Origin: Oscillibacter sp. | GTDB taxonomy: Bacteria > Bacillota > Clostridia > Oscillospirales > Oscillospiraceae | NCBI GenBank assembly: GCA_017547085.1 | Contig: JAFYQM010000045.1 | Location: forward strand, 1-61,750 | DNA length: 61,750 nt | Direction of reading: 5' to 3' | Part shown: piece after piece, positions 15,088-25,159 of the stretch | Position numbering within the stretch: position 1 is the stretch's first letter | Layout: each line of letters opens with the position of its first letter | Notes under the pieces: model-generated | Seen by the model: the letters and a program-made list of their open reading frames with translations, nothing else | Databases searched by the model: none | What the model was told of the DNA's origin: nothing | Position numbers and translations under genes: made by a program

Positions 15088-16362
15088 ATGTCATACTGTG
15101 CAATCGTAGGGATCAACTGGGGAGATGAGGGAAAGGGCCGTATGGTGGATCTGCTGACGGAGGACTACGACATCGTTGTCCGGTATCAGGGCGGCGGCAA
15201 TGCCGGCCATACGGTTATCAACGAATACGGCAAATTTGCCCTGCATCTGCTTCCCTCCGGTATTTTCAGACCGGGTGTTGTAAATGTTCTGGGCAACGGC
15301 GTCGCATTGGATCCGGAAAACCTTTGGCTGGAGATCGAGGACATTGTGAGCAAGGGTGTCCCCATCACGCCGGAAAATTTAAAAATCAGTGACCGGGCGT
15401 CTATTCTTCTTCCATGGCACCGGGATCTGGACGCGCTGGAGGAAGCAAGACTCAAGGATAAAAAGTATGGCTCCACCAAACAGGGAATCGCTCCGTTCTA
15501 CTCCGATAAATATCAGAAGAAGACCATTATGGCAGGCGAACTGCTCTATCCGGAATATCTGGAAAACCATCTGAAAGATTTGATGGAGTGGAAGAACCTG
15601 ACTCTGACGGGGGTATACGGCGCACAAGCCTATACCTTGGAACAGCTAAAGGCATGGATTGCCGAATTTGGCGGGAAAATCAAACCGTTTATCTGTGATA
15701 CAGGTGCCTTTTTGAGAAAGGCGCAGGCAGAGGACAAGAGCATCCTCTTTGAAGCGCAGCTGGGTGCTCTGCGGGACCTGGACTACGGCATTTATCCCTA
15801 TACCACCTCCTCCAACTCCATCGCAGCCTATGCACCGGTGGGCTCCGGCCTGCCCAGTGTTGTGCTGGATGAAGTGATCGGTGTGGTAAAGGCATATTCC
15901 ACCTGTGTTGGTGAGGGGCCCTTTACCTGCGAATGGCTCGGCCCGGATGCCGATGCTCTGCGGGAAGCAGGGTTCGAATACGGGGCCAAGACCGGTCGTC
16001 CCCGCCGTGTTGGCCCGCTGGACCTTGTAGCGACCCGCTACGGTGTGCAGGTTCAGGGCGCCACCGGAATTGCTCTTACAAAGCTGGATGTGCTCAGTTA
16101 TATGGAGAAGATTCCCGTTTGTACCCAGTATCTGATGCACGGTATGATTACGGATGAATTTCCGTTCCCTGCCGCTTTACCGCAGGCTGAGCCCGTAGTA
16201 AAATATCTGGATGGGTGGAACTGTGATATTTCCGGGGTTCGCACATGGGAAGACCTGCCGGAGGCGGCGCAGAGGTATGTGGAATTTATTGAGCAGCGTA
16301 TCGGCTGCCCCATCACGTATGTCTCTGTTGGCCCTGAGCGGGATGCTTATATCAAGCGGTGA
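15088..16362 (+). CDS. purA: Adenylosuccinate synthetase
   Basis: 424 residues. GDEGKGRMVDLL at the N terminus is the GTP-binding P-loop, with GNAGHTV shortly after. AAAGGAG (15074-15080) selects the ATG at 15088 over a GTG at 15082. It makes adenylosuccinate from IMP, aspartate and GTP, the first AMP-branch step; its partner lyase purB is two genes downstream. Confidence 0.95.
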   Translation: MSYCAIVGINWGDEGKGRMVDLLTEDYDIVVRYQGGGNAGHTVINEYGKFALHLLPSGIFRPGVVNVLGNGVALDPENLWLEIEDIVSKGVPITPENLKISDRASILLPWHRDLDALEEARLKDKKYGSTKQGIAPFYSDKYQKKTIMAGELLYPEYLENHLKDLMEWKNLTLTGVYGAQAYTLEQLKAWIAEFGGKIKPFICDTGAFLRKAQAEDKSILFEAQLGALRDLDYGIYPYTTSSNSIAAYAPVGSGLPSVVLDEVIGVVKAYSTCVGEGPFTCEWLGPDADALREAGFEYGAKTGRPRRVGPLDLVATRYGVQVQGATGIALTKLDVLSYMEKIPVCTQYLMHGMITDEFPFPAALPQAEPVVKYLDGWNCDISGVRTWEDLPEAAQRYVEFIEQRIGCPITYVSVGPERDAYIKR

Positions 16363-16371
16363 GGTGCGCCT

Positions 16372-18198
16372 ATGTGTGGAATTGTTGGTTTTACCGGAAA
16401 GCAAAGTGCCGCTCCGGTGCTGTTAGCCGGGCTGAAGAAACTGGAATACCGCGGCTATGACTCTGCCGGCATTGCCGTGGAAAATGACGGTCTGATCTCT
16501 GTTTCAAAGGTCAGCGGCAGAATCGCCAACCTCTGTGAAAAGACAAAGGATGGAGCTCTGCTGCAGGGAAACACTGGTATTGGACACACCCGCTGGGCTA
16601 CTCATGGTGCTCCTACAGATGTGAATGCCCATCCCCATATCAGCAATGACCGCCGCTTTACTGTGGTGCATAACGGTATCATCGAAAACTATATGGCGCT
16701 GCGGGAAGAACTGATAGAAAAAGGCTATCATTTTGAAAGTCAGACGGATACCGAGGTCGTTGTGCATCTTCTGGAAATGTACGATTCCGGAGATTTTAAG
16801 GAAACTGTGATGCGCACTACGGCAAGGCTGGAAGGGTCTTATGCGCTGGGTATTCTCTGCGCAGACTGTCCCGGAACGATCTATGCTGTGCGGGAGGCAA
16901 GTCCCTTGATTTTAGGCGTTGGAGTCGGCGAAAACTTTTTCGCCTCGGATGTGACCGCTCTGGTTGCATATACGAGAAACGCCATCTATCTGGAAGACGG
17001 AGAGTTTGCCGCCCTGACGCCGAATGGCATCAGCGTGTTTGACTGCACCGGCGCACCGATCCGCAAAGAGATCAGCCGCATCACATGGAGCATTGAGGCG
17101 GCGGAAAAAGGCGGTTACGACCACTTCATGCTCAAAGAGATCATGGAGCAGCCCCGTGCGGTCAAGGCGGCTCTGACGCCGCGCCTTCAGGGAGATGAGA
17201 TCCATCTGGACGGCTTTGACTATTCCGCAGAGGAATTGCGGGAAATCCGGAAAGTTGTGATCACCGCCTGCGGGTCTGCCTATTATGCAGGCTGTGCCGG
17301 AAAGTATGCCATTGAAAAGCTGTGCCGCCTGCCGGTGACAGTGGAGCTGGCAAGTGAGCTGCGCTACAGTGATCCGCAGATCGATAGCTCCACGCTGTTG
17401 ATCGTCCTGTCCCAATCCGGCGAAACAGCCGATACCATTGCGGCTATGAAGGAATGTCAGAAGCGCGGAGCCAAAACACTTGCCGTTGTCAACGTAGTGG
17501 GCAGCACCATCGCAAAGCTGGCCGACCATACGCTCTACACCTGGGCGGGTCCGGAGATTGCCGTGGCCACCACCAAAGGCTATACGACGCAGTTGACGGT
17601 GCTGTACCTGTTTGCGCTGTATACCGCCGAAAAATTGGCTTTGGTATCGGAAGAAGACTATCATCGCCTTCTCTCCCAGCTGCAGGGGCTTCCCAAACAG
17701 ATGCAGCAGGTTCTGGATATGAACACAGCAATCCCCAGACTGGCTGAAAAATATAAACACAACTCCTCCGTATTTTTCATCGGGCGGAACACGGACTACT
17801 CCGTGGCATTGGAAGGTGCCTTGAAACTCAAGGAAATTTCCTATATTCACGCAGAAGCTTATGCCGCCGGAGAGCTGAAGCATGGAACCATCGCCTTGAT
17901 TGACGAGGGGCAGCCTGTGGTTGCCCTCTGCTGCAATGAAATGATTGCAGAAAAGACCATGAACAACATCATCGAGGTCAAAGCTCGCGGGGCAAAAGTC
18001 CTCGCTGTGGCCGAAAAAGGAAACCGGACCATTCTGTCTCAGGCAGATGATGTAATTTATATTCCCCGTGTGGACCCCCTGTTTTCTGCAGCAGTCGAGG
18101 TCGTTCCGCTGCAGCTGCTGGCATATTACACAGCAAAAGAAAAGGGCTGTGATATCGACAAACCCAAAAACCTGGCAAAGTCCGTTACCGTAGAATAA
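16372..18198 (+). CDS. glmS: Glutamine-fructose-6-phosphate aminotransferase
   Basis: 608 residues: class II glutaminase domain (Cys2 in MCGIVGFTG, residues 1-230) and two SIS domains, ending NLAKSVTVE. It makes glucosamine-6-phosphate for cell wall. It starts 9 bp after purA, with GAGGTG as ribosome site; there is no room for a glmS ribozyme, the common control of this gene in related bacteria. Sitting inside a purine operon behind an Asn T-box, its supply is linked to glutamine-nitrogen use instead. Confidence 0.96.
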   Translation: MCGIVGFTGKQSAAPVLLAGLKKLEYRGYDSAGIAVENDGLISVSKVSGRIANLCEKTKDGALLQGNTGIGHTRWATHGAPTDVNAHPHISNDRRFTVVHNGIIENYMALREELIEKGYHFESQTDTEVVVHLLEMYDSGDFKETVMRTTARLEGSYALGILCADCPGTIYAVREASPLILGVGVGENFFASDVTALVAYTRNAIYLEDGEFAALTPNGISVFDCTGAPIRKEISRITWSIEAAEKGGYDHFMLKEIMEQPRAVKAALTPRLQGDEIHLDGFDYSAEELREIRKVVITACGSAYYAGCAGKYAIEKLCRLPVTVELASELRYSDPQIDSSTLLIVLSQSGETADTIAAMKECQKRGAKTLAVVNVVGSTIAKLADHTLYTWAGPEIAVATTKGYTTQLTVLYLFALYTAEKLALVSEEDYHRLLSQLQGLPKQMQQVLDMNTAIPRLAEKYKHNSSVFFIGRNTDYSVALEGALKLKEISYIHAEAYAAGELKHGTIALIDEGQPVVALCCNEMIAEKTMNNIIEVKARGAKVLAVAEKGNRTILSQADDVIYIPRVDPLFSAAVEVVPLQLLAYYTAKEKGCDIDKPKNLAKSVTVE

Positions 18199-18218
18199 CG
18201 CAGAGAGAGGTACCTGGA

Positions 18219-19634
18219 ATGAACGAGAAATACAATTCCCCGCTGTCTTCACGCTATGCTTCCGAATATATGCTGCATCTCTTTTCTCAGGAAAAGCGGG
18301 TCCAGATCTGGCGCAGGCTCTGGGTGGCGCTGGCCCGCGCGGAGCATAAGCTGGGCCTGCCTGTCACAGCGCAGCAGGTGGCAGAGCTGGAAACCCACAT
18401 TGAGGATGTCGACTTCGACTGCGCCGCGGCGCGGGAGAAGGAGGTTCGCCATGATGTGATGGCTCACGTCTATGCCTATGGCAAGGTTGCTCCCTCTGCG
18501 GCAGGAATCATCCATCTGGGTGCTACCAGCTGCTATGTGACGGACAACGCCGACCTCATTCTCTATCGGGAGGGACTGCGCTATCTCCGTCAGGAACTGC
18601 TGGGCGTCATGGCGAATCTGGCCGCTTTTGCCAAGGAATATAGGGCAATGCCGACCTTGGGATATACCCATTATCAGCCTGCACAGCTGGTGACTGTAGG
18701 CAAACGGGCCACCCTCTGGCTGCAGGATTTCTGGTCTGATCTGGAGGAACTGGACTATGTTTTAGGCAGCTTGAAGCTGTTGGGATGCCGCGGCACCACG
18801 GGAACGGAAGCCAGTTTTATAGAACTGTTTGGAGGCAGCCACGAAAAGGTTCTTGAAATGAACCGCATGATCTGCGAAGAATTTGGCTTTGACGGCTGCT
18901 ATGATGTCTGCGGTCAGACCTATCCCCGCAAGGTAGACAGCCGGATCCTGAACTGCCTTTCCGCCATTGCACAGAGCGCCTACCGCATGGCCAATGATAT
19001 TCGTCTACTGCAGCATGACCATCAAATCGAGGAACCCTTTGAAAAGAACCAGATAGGCTCCTCTGCCATGGCCTATAAACGCAACCCCATGCGCAGTGAG
19101 CGCATCTGCTCTCTGGCGCGCTACTTGATGGCAGATGCCATGAATGCACCCATGACTGCTTCCGTCCAGTGGCTGGAGCGCACACTGGACGATTCCGCCA
19201 ACCGCCGCATCTCTATGCCGGAGGGATTCCTGTGTGCCGACGCGATTCTGCGTCTGGCTCAGAATGTGACGGACGGCCTGCATGTGAACGAAAAGATCGT
19301 GGAAAAGGAAGTGCGGGAATATCTGCCCTTTATCGCTACGGAAAACCTGCTGATGGAAGGCGTGAAGCGGGGCGGCGACCGTCAGCAGCTCCATGAGGTC
19401 ATTCGCCAGTGCTCTATGGAAGCAACGGCCCGCATGAAAGATGGCCTTTCCTGTGACCTGCTCTCCCGACTGTCTGCACACCCTGCGTTTGCAATGACGG
19501 AGACGGAAATGGAGGCGGTGCTGGATCCAAAGCTCTATATTGGCCGGTGTCCGGAGCAGGTGGATGCCTTCCTGCATAAGCTCTCCCCGCTGCTGGCAAA
19601 GGTGCCTGTGGGCAGTGCCAGTCTGCATGTATGA
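18219..19634 (+). CDS. purB: Adenylosuccinate lyase
   Basis: 471 residues of the fumarase/aspartase superfamily with the signature GSSAMAYKRNPMRSE near residue 285 and TLGYTHYQPAQ near 145. It acts twice in purine synthesis, on SAICAR and on adenylosuccinate. AGAGAGG precedes the ATG at 18219, 20 bp after glmS. Confidence 0.95.
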   Translation: MNEKYNSPLSSRYASEYMLHLFSQEKRVQIWRRLWVALARAEHKLGLPVTAQQVAELETHIEDVDFDCAAAREKEVRHDVMAHVYAYGKVAPSAAGIIHLGATSCYVTDNADLILYREGLRYLRQELLGVMANLAAFAKEYRAMPTLGYTHYQPAQLVTVGKRATLWLQDFWSDLEELDYVLGSLKLLGCRGTTGTEASFIELFGGSHEKVLEMNRMICEEFGFDGCYDVCGQTYPRKVDSRILNCLSAIAQSAYRMANDIRLLQHDHQIEEPFEKNQIGSSAMAYKRNPMRSERICSLARYLMADAMNAPMTASVQWLERTLDDSANRRISMPEGFLCADAILRLAQNVTDGLHVNEKIVEKEVREYLPFIATENLLMEGVKRGGDRQQLHEVIRQCSMEATARMKDGLSCDLLSRLSAHPAFAMTETEMEAVLDPKLYIGRCPEQVDAFLHKLSPLLAKVPVGSASLHV

Positions 19635-19646
19635 GGAGACCTGCAT

Positions 19647-21185
19647 ATGAAAGAAAAAGTATTGATTCTGGATTTTGGCGGCCAGTACAATCAGCTGATT
19701 GCCCGCCGTGTCCGCGAATGTAAGGTATATTGCGAGGTGAAGCCTTACACCATGTCCATGGAGGCAATCCGGAAGTTTGCCCCCATCGGCATCATTTTTA
19801 CCGGTGGTCCCGGAAGTGTGTATGAGCCCAGTTCTCCGCAGGTGGATCCCGCTATCTTTCAGCTTGGTATCCCCATTCTGGGTATTTGCTACGGCTGCCA
19901 GCTGATCGCCCACAATCTGGGAGGTCAGGTCACGCCTGCCCAGGATGATTCTGCACGGGAATATGGCAAGACGGTCACGTATTTCGACACTGCCTGTAAG
20001 TTATTCAAGGGACTGCCGGAGACCGGCATCTCCTGGATGAGCCATGGCGACTACATGGCAAAGGTTCCTGGCGGATTTGCCCTGACCGCACATTCCGATG
20101 CTTGCCCCAACGTGGCTATCGCAGACGAAACCAGAGGATTTTACGGTGTGCAGTATCACCCAGAGGTAAACCACACCGAAAACGGTACGGCCATGATTCG
20201 CAATTTCCTCTATGAAATCTGTGGTGCCACCGGCGAATGGACCATGGAGGACTATAAGAATAGGGCCATTGCTGCTGTTCGGGAAAAAGTGAAAGACGGA
20301 CGGGTACTGTTGGCCCTGTCCGGCGGGGTAGACAGTTCCGTGGTGGCCGCCCTGTTGGCAGAAGCCGTTGGTAATCAACTGACCTGTGTATTTGTAGACC
20401 ACGGCCTCATGCGCCTCCATGAGGGCGATGAAGTGGAGGCCGCCTTTGCCAAATGGGATATCAATTTCATCCGTGTGGATGCTGAGAGCCGGTTTCTGCT
20501 GAAGCTGGCCGGTGAAGCCGAGCCGGAGCGGAAACGCAAGATCATTGGCGAGGAGTTTATCCGTGTATTTGAGGAAGAGGCCAAGAAGGTCGGCACGGTG
20601 GATTTTCTGGCCCAGGGAACCATTTATCCGGACATCATCGAATCGGGTTTGGGGGATGCTGCGGTCATTAAGAGCCACCACAATGTGGGCGGCTTGCCTG
20701 ACTATGTAGATTTCAAGGAAATCATCGAGCCTCTGCGGATGCTGTTCAAGGACGAGGTCCGCCAGCTCGGTCGTGAACTGGGGTTGCCGGAATATCTGGT
20801 CTCCCGCCAACCGTTCCCGGGTCCCGGTCTTGCCATCCGTATCATCGGAGATATCACCAAGGATAAAGCTGACACCTTGCGGCAGGCAGATTTCATTTTC
20901 CGTGAGGAGCTGGCCAAGGTTGGTCAGGACAAGTGCCTGAGCCAGTATTTTGCTGTGCTGACCAACACCCGCAGTGTTGGCGTCATGGGCGATGGTCGCA
21001 CCTATGACTATACTTTGGCACTCCGAGCTGTGGTAACGGATGACTTCATGACCGCAGAATGGGCCAGGGTTCCTTACGATGTACTGGACCGCATCTCCGT
21101 GCGCATCGTCAACGAAGTTAAGGGGATCAACCGCATCGTTTACGATATTACGAGCAAACCGCCGGCCACGGTGGAATGGGAGTGA
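19647..21185 (+). CDS. guaA: GMP synthase (glutamine-hydrolysing)
   Basis: 512 residues. Class I amidotransferase domain first ([15 protein letters not shown], Cys near 80; YHPEVNHTE), then the ATP pyrophosphatase domain ([14 protein letters not shown] near 227) and the C-terminal dimerization domain ending KPPATVEWE. Converts XMP to GMP. Last gene of the operon, 12 bp after purB. Confidence 0.96.
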   Translation: MKEKVLILDFGGQYNQLIARRVRECKVYCEVKPYTMSMEAIRKFAPIGIIFTGGPGSVYEPSSPQVDPAIFQLGIPILGICYGCQLIAHNLGGQVTPAQDDSAREYGKTVTYFDTACKLFKGLPETGISWMSHGDYMAKVPGGFALTAHSDACPNVAIADETRGFYGVQYHPEVNHTENGTAMIRNFLYEICGATGEWTMEDYKNRAIAAVREKVKDGRVLLALSGGVDSSVVAALLAEAVGNQLTCVFVDHGLMRLHEGDEVEAAFAKWDINFIRVDAESRFLLKLAGEAEPERKRKIIGEEFIRVFEEEAKKVGTVDFLAQGTIYPDIIESGLGDAAVIKSHHNVGGLPDYVDFKEIIEPLRMLFKDEVRQLGRELGLPEYLVSRQPFPGPGLAIRIIGDITKDKADTLRQADFIFREELAKVGQDKCLSQYFAVLTNTRSVGVMGDGRTYDYTLALRAVVTDDFMTAEWARVPYDVLDRISVRIVNEVKGINRIVYDITSKPPATVEWE

Positions 21186-21343
21186 TTATTTAGGTAGACT
21201 TTCTAGTTTCCTTGGAGAGCTTTTTTTTAGGAGATGCGTCAACATATAAGAATAGTGTCGGAGTTATCAGGCGGTCAAACGGGAAACCCTCGCACCCCAG
21301 TTGTTTCATCGATTCTGTACAAAACGGGACGAAAATACGGAAA
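21186..21343 (+). other. Intergenic stretch after guaA
   Basis: 158 bp between guaA and the bidirectional terminator. I see no ribosome site followed by a convincing ORF, no promoter and no stable structure; the open frame at 21212-21400 runs through the terminator and is not coding. Confidence 0.5.
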
Positions 21344-21381
21344 AACCCGGAGCCGTTGTGTTGCAACGGCTCCGGGTTTTT
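21344..21381. terminator. Bidirectional terminator between guaA and phoR
   Basis: CCCGGAGCCGTTG / CAACGGCTCCGGG with an A run before and a T run after; serves both converging operons. Confidence 0.92.
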
Positions 21382-21423
21382 GAAGCGTTTTGCAAGATAG
21401 TAATCAAAGTAATCAAACAGTAG

Positions 21424-23076
21424 TCAACATGGAAGAATTACAGAAATAGTCGTTCCTTTTCCAACTTCGCTGGTAACATCAATTTTACCGTGATGATACT
21501 GCACGGCGTGCTTGACGATGGAAAGGCCCAGTCCGGTTCCGCCGGATTGCTTGGAGTGGCTCTTGTCCACACGGTAGAAGCGCTCAAAGATTTTCTCCTG
21601 ATGTTCGGGTGCAATGCCGATTCCGGTATCCTGTACGCTCAGGCGAATAAAATTGCCTTCCTCTGCGATGGAAACCTTCACGCTGCCGCCGGAGTGATTG
21701 TACTTGATGGCATTGTCACAGAGATTGTAAACCACCTCGAAGAGCAATCTGCGAACACCGTTGACGACACCATCGTCGCCAGCAACTTCCAGAGAAACAT
21801 CCTTGACCTTGGCTGCATCCGCAAGTGTTTCGCAGACCTCTTCGGCCAATACCCGGAGAGACACATCCTCATGGGGCATTTCACCGCCCTCGTCCAGTTG
21901 GGACAGACGAATGATATCATCAATTAGGGACACCAGTCTGGATGCTTCTTTTCGGATATGTCCGACGAAGCGAGGTATATCCTCCTGCTTTACAATGCCG
22001 TTTTCCATCAGCTCGGCGGAACCGATGATGGACTGCAGCGGCGTTTTCAGTTCATGGGAGACATTTGCGGTAAATTCCCGACGATTTCGTTCGGCATTGA
22101 CCTGCTCCGTTACATCAAAGGCCAGAATGACCACACCATGTACATTGCCATCCGAATCAATGCGGTTCAGATCGAACTGGTACTCGCGGCCGTTGATTTT
22201 CGCACGGAAAGATGCATACCCCTGTTCCGCTGTATCGCTGACAGCCAGCCGCATATTCTGCTTGCGGTCAACGGTCAGGAAATCTTCTCCGATACAGTTT
22301 ACATCTGCTGCAAACAGCTTTCTTGCCGCAGGGTTGATGCTGACGATTCGGCCCTTTGCATCCAGCAGAACAAGAGCTTCTTTCATGTTGCCCGTAATCT
22401 GGTCGAACTCATCCTGTTTTTGCTTCAGTGCCCATACCTGTTTTTTGATTTCCTGCCGCTGGGCGTGGATGCGGTGCAGCAAGGGAGAAAGCTCCTCGTA
22501 GGCATCATTGTCCATAGGTTTGTCCAAATCCAACTTATTCAGCGGCTCTACCACACGCTTTGCCATGCGGTGTGCCAGCCATGCGGAGAGAGCGATAGCA
22601 GCCAGAGCGATGGCCGCCAAAGGCTGTATCATTCCCAAAACCAGCACCAAAGCAGTAGCGCGGCTGACAGAGATGCGAAGTACGCTGCCGTCTTCCAGAC
22701 GGGTTGCTTCATAAACGGTCTGTTCCGTCAAGGTAGCAGAGTTGCGGGAACTGCTGCCGGTGCCGGAAGTCATGGCTTCTTTGATCTCCTCGCGGTCAGC
22801 ATGGTTTTCCATAACCGCTGCGTCCGCACGAGTATCAAACAGGACGGTGCCATCGGGGGCGACCCAAGTCAGGCGGTAGCGGTCGGAGGACAGCGTTTCC
22901 AGATACTTCTCACCAAGCTGCTCCGTGGCACTGGCGGCAAGGCTCAGCTCATCCTTCAGTTGGGACTGCTGAACGCCACCGAAATATTGATACAACACAC
23001 CAGTGATGACCAAAAGTGTCGCTAACAGTACAGCAACAGCTACAGAGAGGATCGACTTTAAGATTTTACTTGTCAT
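21424..23076 (-). CDS. phoR: Phosphate sensor histidine kinase
   Basis: 550 residues. Two membrane helices (about 8-30 and 143-168) bracket an extracellular sensor; then a linker, a PAS domain (about 225-320), the HisKA site VSHELKTPLQS and the ATPase domain with NLCDNAIKYN, DTGIGI and GTGLGLSIV. An in-frame start 14 codons earlier is possible, but GGGAGG precedes the ATG at 23076, which overlaps the end of phoP by 11 bp. Placed at the end of pst-phoU, it is the phosphate-starvation kinase. Confidence 0.9.
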   Translation of the reverse strand: MTSKILKSILSVAVAVLLATLLVITGVLYQYFGGVQQSQLKDELSLAASATEQLGEKYLETLSSDRYRLTWVAPDGTVLFDTRADAAVMENHADREEIKEAMTSGTGSSSRNSATLTEQTVYEATRLEDGSVLRISVSRATALVLVLGMIQPLAAIALAAIALSAWLAHRMAKRVVEPLNKLDLDKPMDNDAYEELSPLLHRIHAQRQEIKKQVWALKQKQDEFDQITGNMKEALVLLDAKGRIVSINPAARKLFAADVNCIGEDFLTVDRKQNMRLAVSDTAEQGYASFRAKINGREYQFDLNRIDSDGNVHGVVILAFDVTEQVNAERNRREFTANVSHELKTPLQSIIGSAELMENGIVKQEDIPRFVGHIRKEASRLVSLIDDIIRLSQLDEGGEMPHEDVSLRVLAEEVCETLADAAKVKDVSLEVAGDDGVVNGVRRLLFEVVYNLCDNAIKYNHSGGSVKVSIAEEGNFIRLSVQDTGIGIAPEHQEKIFERFYRVDKSHSKQSGGTGLGLSIVKHAVQYHHGKIDVTSEVGKGTTISVILPC

Positions 23077-23746
23077 AACCGACCTCCCAACGATACCCCA
23101 CATTACGGACGGTCTCAATCATTTTGCCGTAACTGCCCAGCTTTTGACGCAGGGTTCGGATGTGCATATCCAGTGTTCTGCTGTCTGCCATATAGTCCGT
23201 ATCCCAGACTTGCATGTACAACTGTTCGCGGGTATAAGCCATGCCCGGATGGGACAGGAACATGCGGAGCAGCTCAAATTCCTTGTAGGTCAGCTGGATG
23301 CGTTCTCCATCTGCGATGACAGTATGTTCATCCAGATTGACCACCAGTCCACCCACTTTCAGCAGTCTGGAAACCTGCTTGGGCTGGCAGCGACGCAAAA
23401 CGGCTTTCACACGGGAGATCATCTCCATCATGCCAAAAGGCTTTACCATATAATCGTCCGCACCAAGATCCAAGCTCTGAATCTTATCGTACTCCGCACC
23501 CTTTGCTGTTGCCATGATGACAGGAATCTCACAAAGATCAGGAGACTGTTTCATTTTCGTGAGCAGCTCCACGCCATCCATGCCGGGCAGCATCACATCC
23601 AGGATGACCAAATCAGGTGTTTCGGTGCTCAGTGCCTCCCAGAAAGACAGACCGTCTTCAAAGCCTCTCGCCTCAAAGCCGGTGGAGTTCAGCGCATATA
23701 ATTCAATATCACGGATGCTCGCATCGTCTTCGACACACCAAATCAT
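23066..23746 (-). CDS. phoP: Phosphate response regulator (OmpR/PhoB type)
   Basis: 226 residues: receiver with acidic pair VEDD, phospho-acceptor in LVILDVMLPGMDG and Lys in VKPFG; C-terminal winged helix (YKEFELLRMF, TREQLYMQVW, DMHIRTLRQKLG). AAGGAGG selects the ATG at 23746 rather than the frame opening at 23791. Target boxes probably include the direct repeats upstream of pstS. Confidence 0.92.
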   Translation of the reverse strand: MIWCVEDDASIRDIELYALNSTGFEARGFEDGLSFWEALSTETPDLVILDVMLPGMDGVELLTKMKQSPDLCEIPVIMATAKGAEYDKIQSLDLGADDYMVKPFGMMEMISRVKAVLRRCQPKQVSRLLKVGGLVVNLDEHTVIADGERIQLTYKEFELLRMFLSHPGMAYTREQLYMQVWDTDYMADSRTLDMHIRTLRQKLGSYGKMIETVRNVGYRWEVGYDK

Positions 23747-23748
23747 AG

Positions 23749-24393
23749 TCAAGCCTCCTTGTGTACTCCGGTCACAGAATAAATCACCCACTCGGCAATG
23801 TTCGTGGCGTGATCTCCGATACGCTCAAAATACTTCGAAATCATCAAAAGGTCAAGCGCAAATTCTCCCTCATCGGGATTCATCGCAAGCAGATGGATGA
23901 TATCGCACTTCATTTGACGAAACAATGCGTCTACCGTGTCGTCGTGAGCAATGACCTGTTCTGCCAGAGCGGTATCTTTCTTCACGAAAGCATCCACGCT
24001 TTCTGTTACCATTCTGATGGTCTCTCTTGCCATGTCCTCAATACGTTCCACGCCCTCCATGGTGTGTCCCTTTAAAAATAGGATGATTTCAGCAATGTCC
24101 TCTGCCTGATCACCAATACGCTCCATGTCGGTAATCATTTTCAGTGCTGCAGAAATCTGACGCAGGTCACGGGCCACCGGCTGTTGGTGGAGCAGCAGCT
24201 TCATACAGCGGCTCTCAATGTCCCGTTCTTTCTGGTCGATGTTGCTGCCGTTCTCTTTTACCTTGTGAGCCAACTCCATATCACCGGTGCGCAAAGCCTT
24301 GGCAGCCATAGCGATGGCCTCCTCACACATGGCACCCATTTCGATGATCTCTCGGTTCAGTTCAAACAGCTGTTCATCAAATCGGTTTCTCAT
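23749..24393 (-). CDS. phoU: Phosphate transport regulator PhoU
   Basis: 214 residues, all-helical with the twin PhoU repeats (MGAMCEEAI..., ITDMERIGDQAEDIAEI near 90 and YFERIGDHATNIAEWV near 190, the metal-binding signature). AAGGAGG fixes the ATG at 24393, 11 bp after pstB. It links Pst transport to PhoR signalling. Confidence 0.94.
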   Translation of the reverse strand: MRNRFDEQLFELNREIIEMGAMCEEAIAMAAKALRTGDMELAHKVKENGSNIDQKERDIESRCMKLLLHQQPVARDLRQISAALKMITDMERIGDQAEDIAEIILFLKGHTMEGVERIEDMARETIRMVTESVDAFVKKDTALAEQVIAHDDTVDALFRQMKCDIIHLLAMNPDEGEFALDLLMISKYFERIGDHATNIAEWVIYSVTGVHKEA

Positions 24394-24403
24394 AACACCC
24401 TCC

Positions 24404-25159
24404 TTAACCAAATCTACCGGTAATGTAGTCTTCCGTGCGCTTGTCCTGGGGCTGAGAGAAAATATCGTCTGTCTTACTGAACTCCACCAGCTCACCCAGT
24501 AGGAAGAAAGCGGTGTAATCGGACACGCGGACGGCCTGCTGCATATTGTGGGTGACCATGACGATGGTGTACTTCTCCTTTAGCTCCATAGCCAACTCCT
24601 CAATGCGGGAGGTGGAAATGGGGTCCAGGGCAGAGGTAGGTTCATCCATCAGCAAGACCTTGGGTTCCACAGCCAACGCTCTTGCAATGCAAAGCCGCTG
24701 TTGCTGACCGCCGGACATGCCCAGTGCGTTTTTCTTCAGCCGGTCTTTCACTTCATCCCAAATGGCGGCATCCCGCAGAGCACGTTCCACGATCTCGTCC
24801 AGCTGCACACGGTTGGTGATACCATGGGTGCGGGGACCGTAGGCGATGTTGTCGTAGATGCTCATAGGGAAAGGATTGGGTTTCTGGAAGACCATGCCCA
24901 CTTCCTTGCGCAGTTGATTAACATCCACCTCTTTGGAGAAAATGTCCGTTCCCTCGTAGCGGATATCACCGGTGATCTTCACGCCGGGAATCAAGTCGTT
25001 CATGCGGTTGAGGGTTTTCAGAAACGTGGACTTACCGCAGCCGGAAGGGCCGATAAATGCGGTGATGCTCTTTTCGGGAATCGCAATATTGACATCTTTC
25101 AGTGCCTGATGTTCCCCGTACCACAGGCACATATCTTTCACAGTGATAATATCACTCAT
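24404..25159 (-). CDS. pstB: Phosphate ABC transporter ATPase
   Basis: 251 residues with Walker [10 protein letters not shown], signature [15 protein letters not shown] and Walker [14 protein letters not shown]. PstB-type insertion ([16 protein letters not shown]) present. Overlaps the pstA stop by 4 bp (ATGA). Confidence 0.96.
   Translation of the reverse strand: MSDIITVKDMCLWYGEHQALKDVNIAIPEKSITAFIGPSGCGKSTFLKTLNRMNDLIPGVKITGDIRYEGTDIFSKEVDVNQLRKEVGMVFQKPNPFPMSIYDNIAYGPRTHGITNRVQLDEIVERALRDAAIWDEVKDRLKKNALGMSGGQQQRLCIARALAVEPKVLLMDEPTSALDPISTSRIEELAMELKEKYTIVMVTHNMQQAVRVSDYTAFFLLGELVEFSKTDDIFSQPQDKRTEDYITGRFG

Noticed and set aside
16912-18252. 446-codon leftward frame opposite glmS
   Set aside because: Antisense shadow; begins inside purB and has no promoter or ribosome site.
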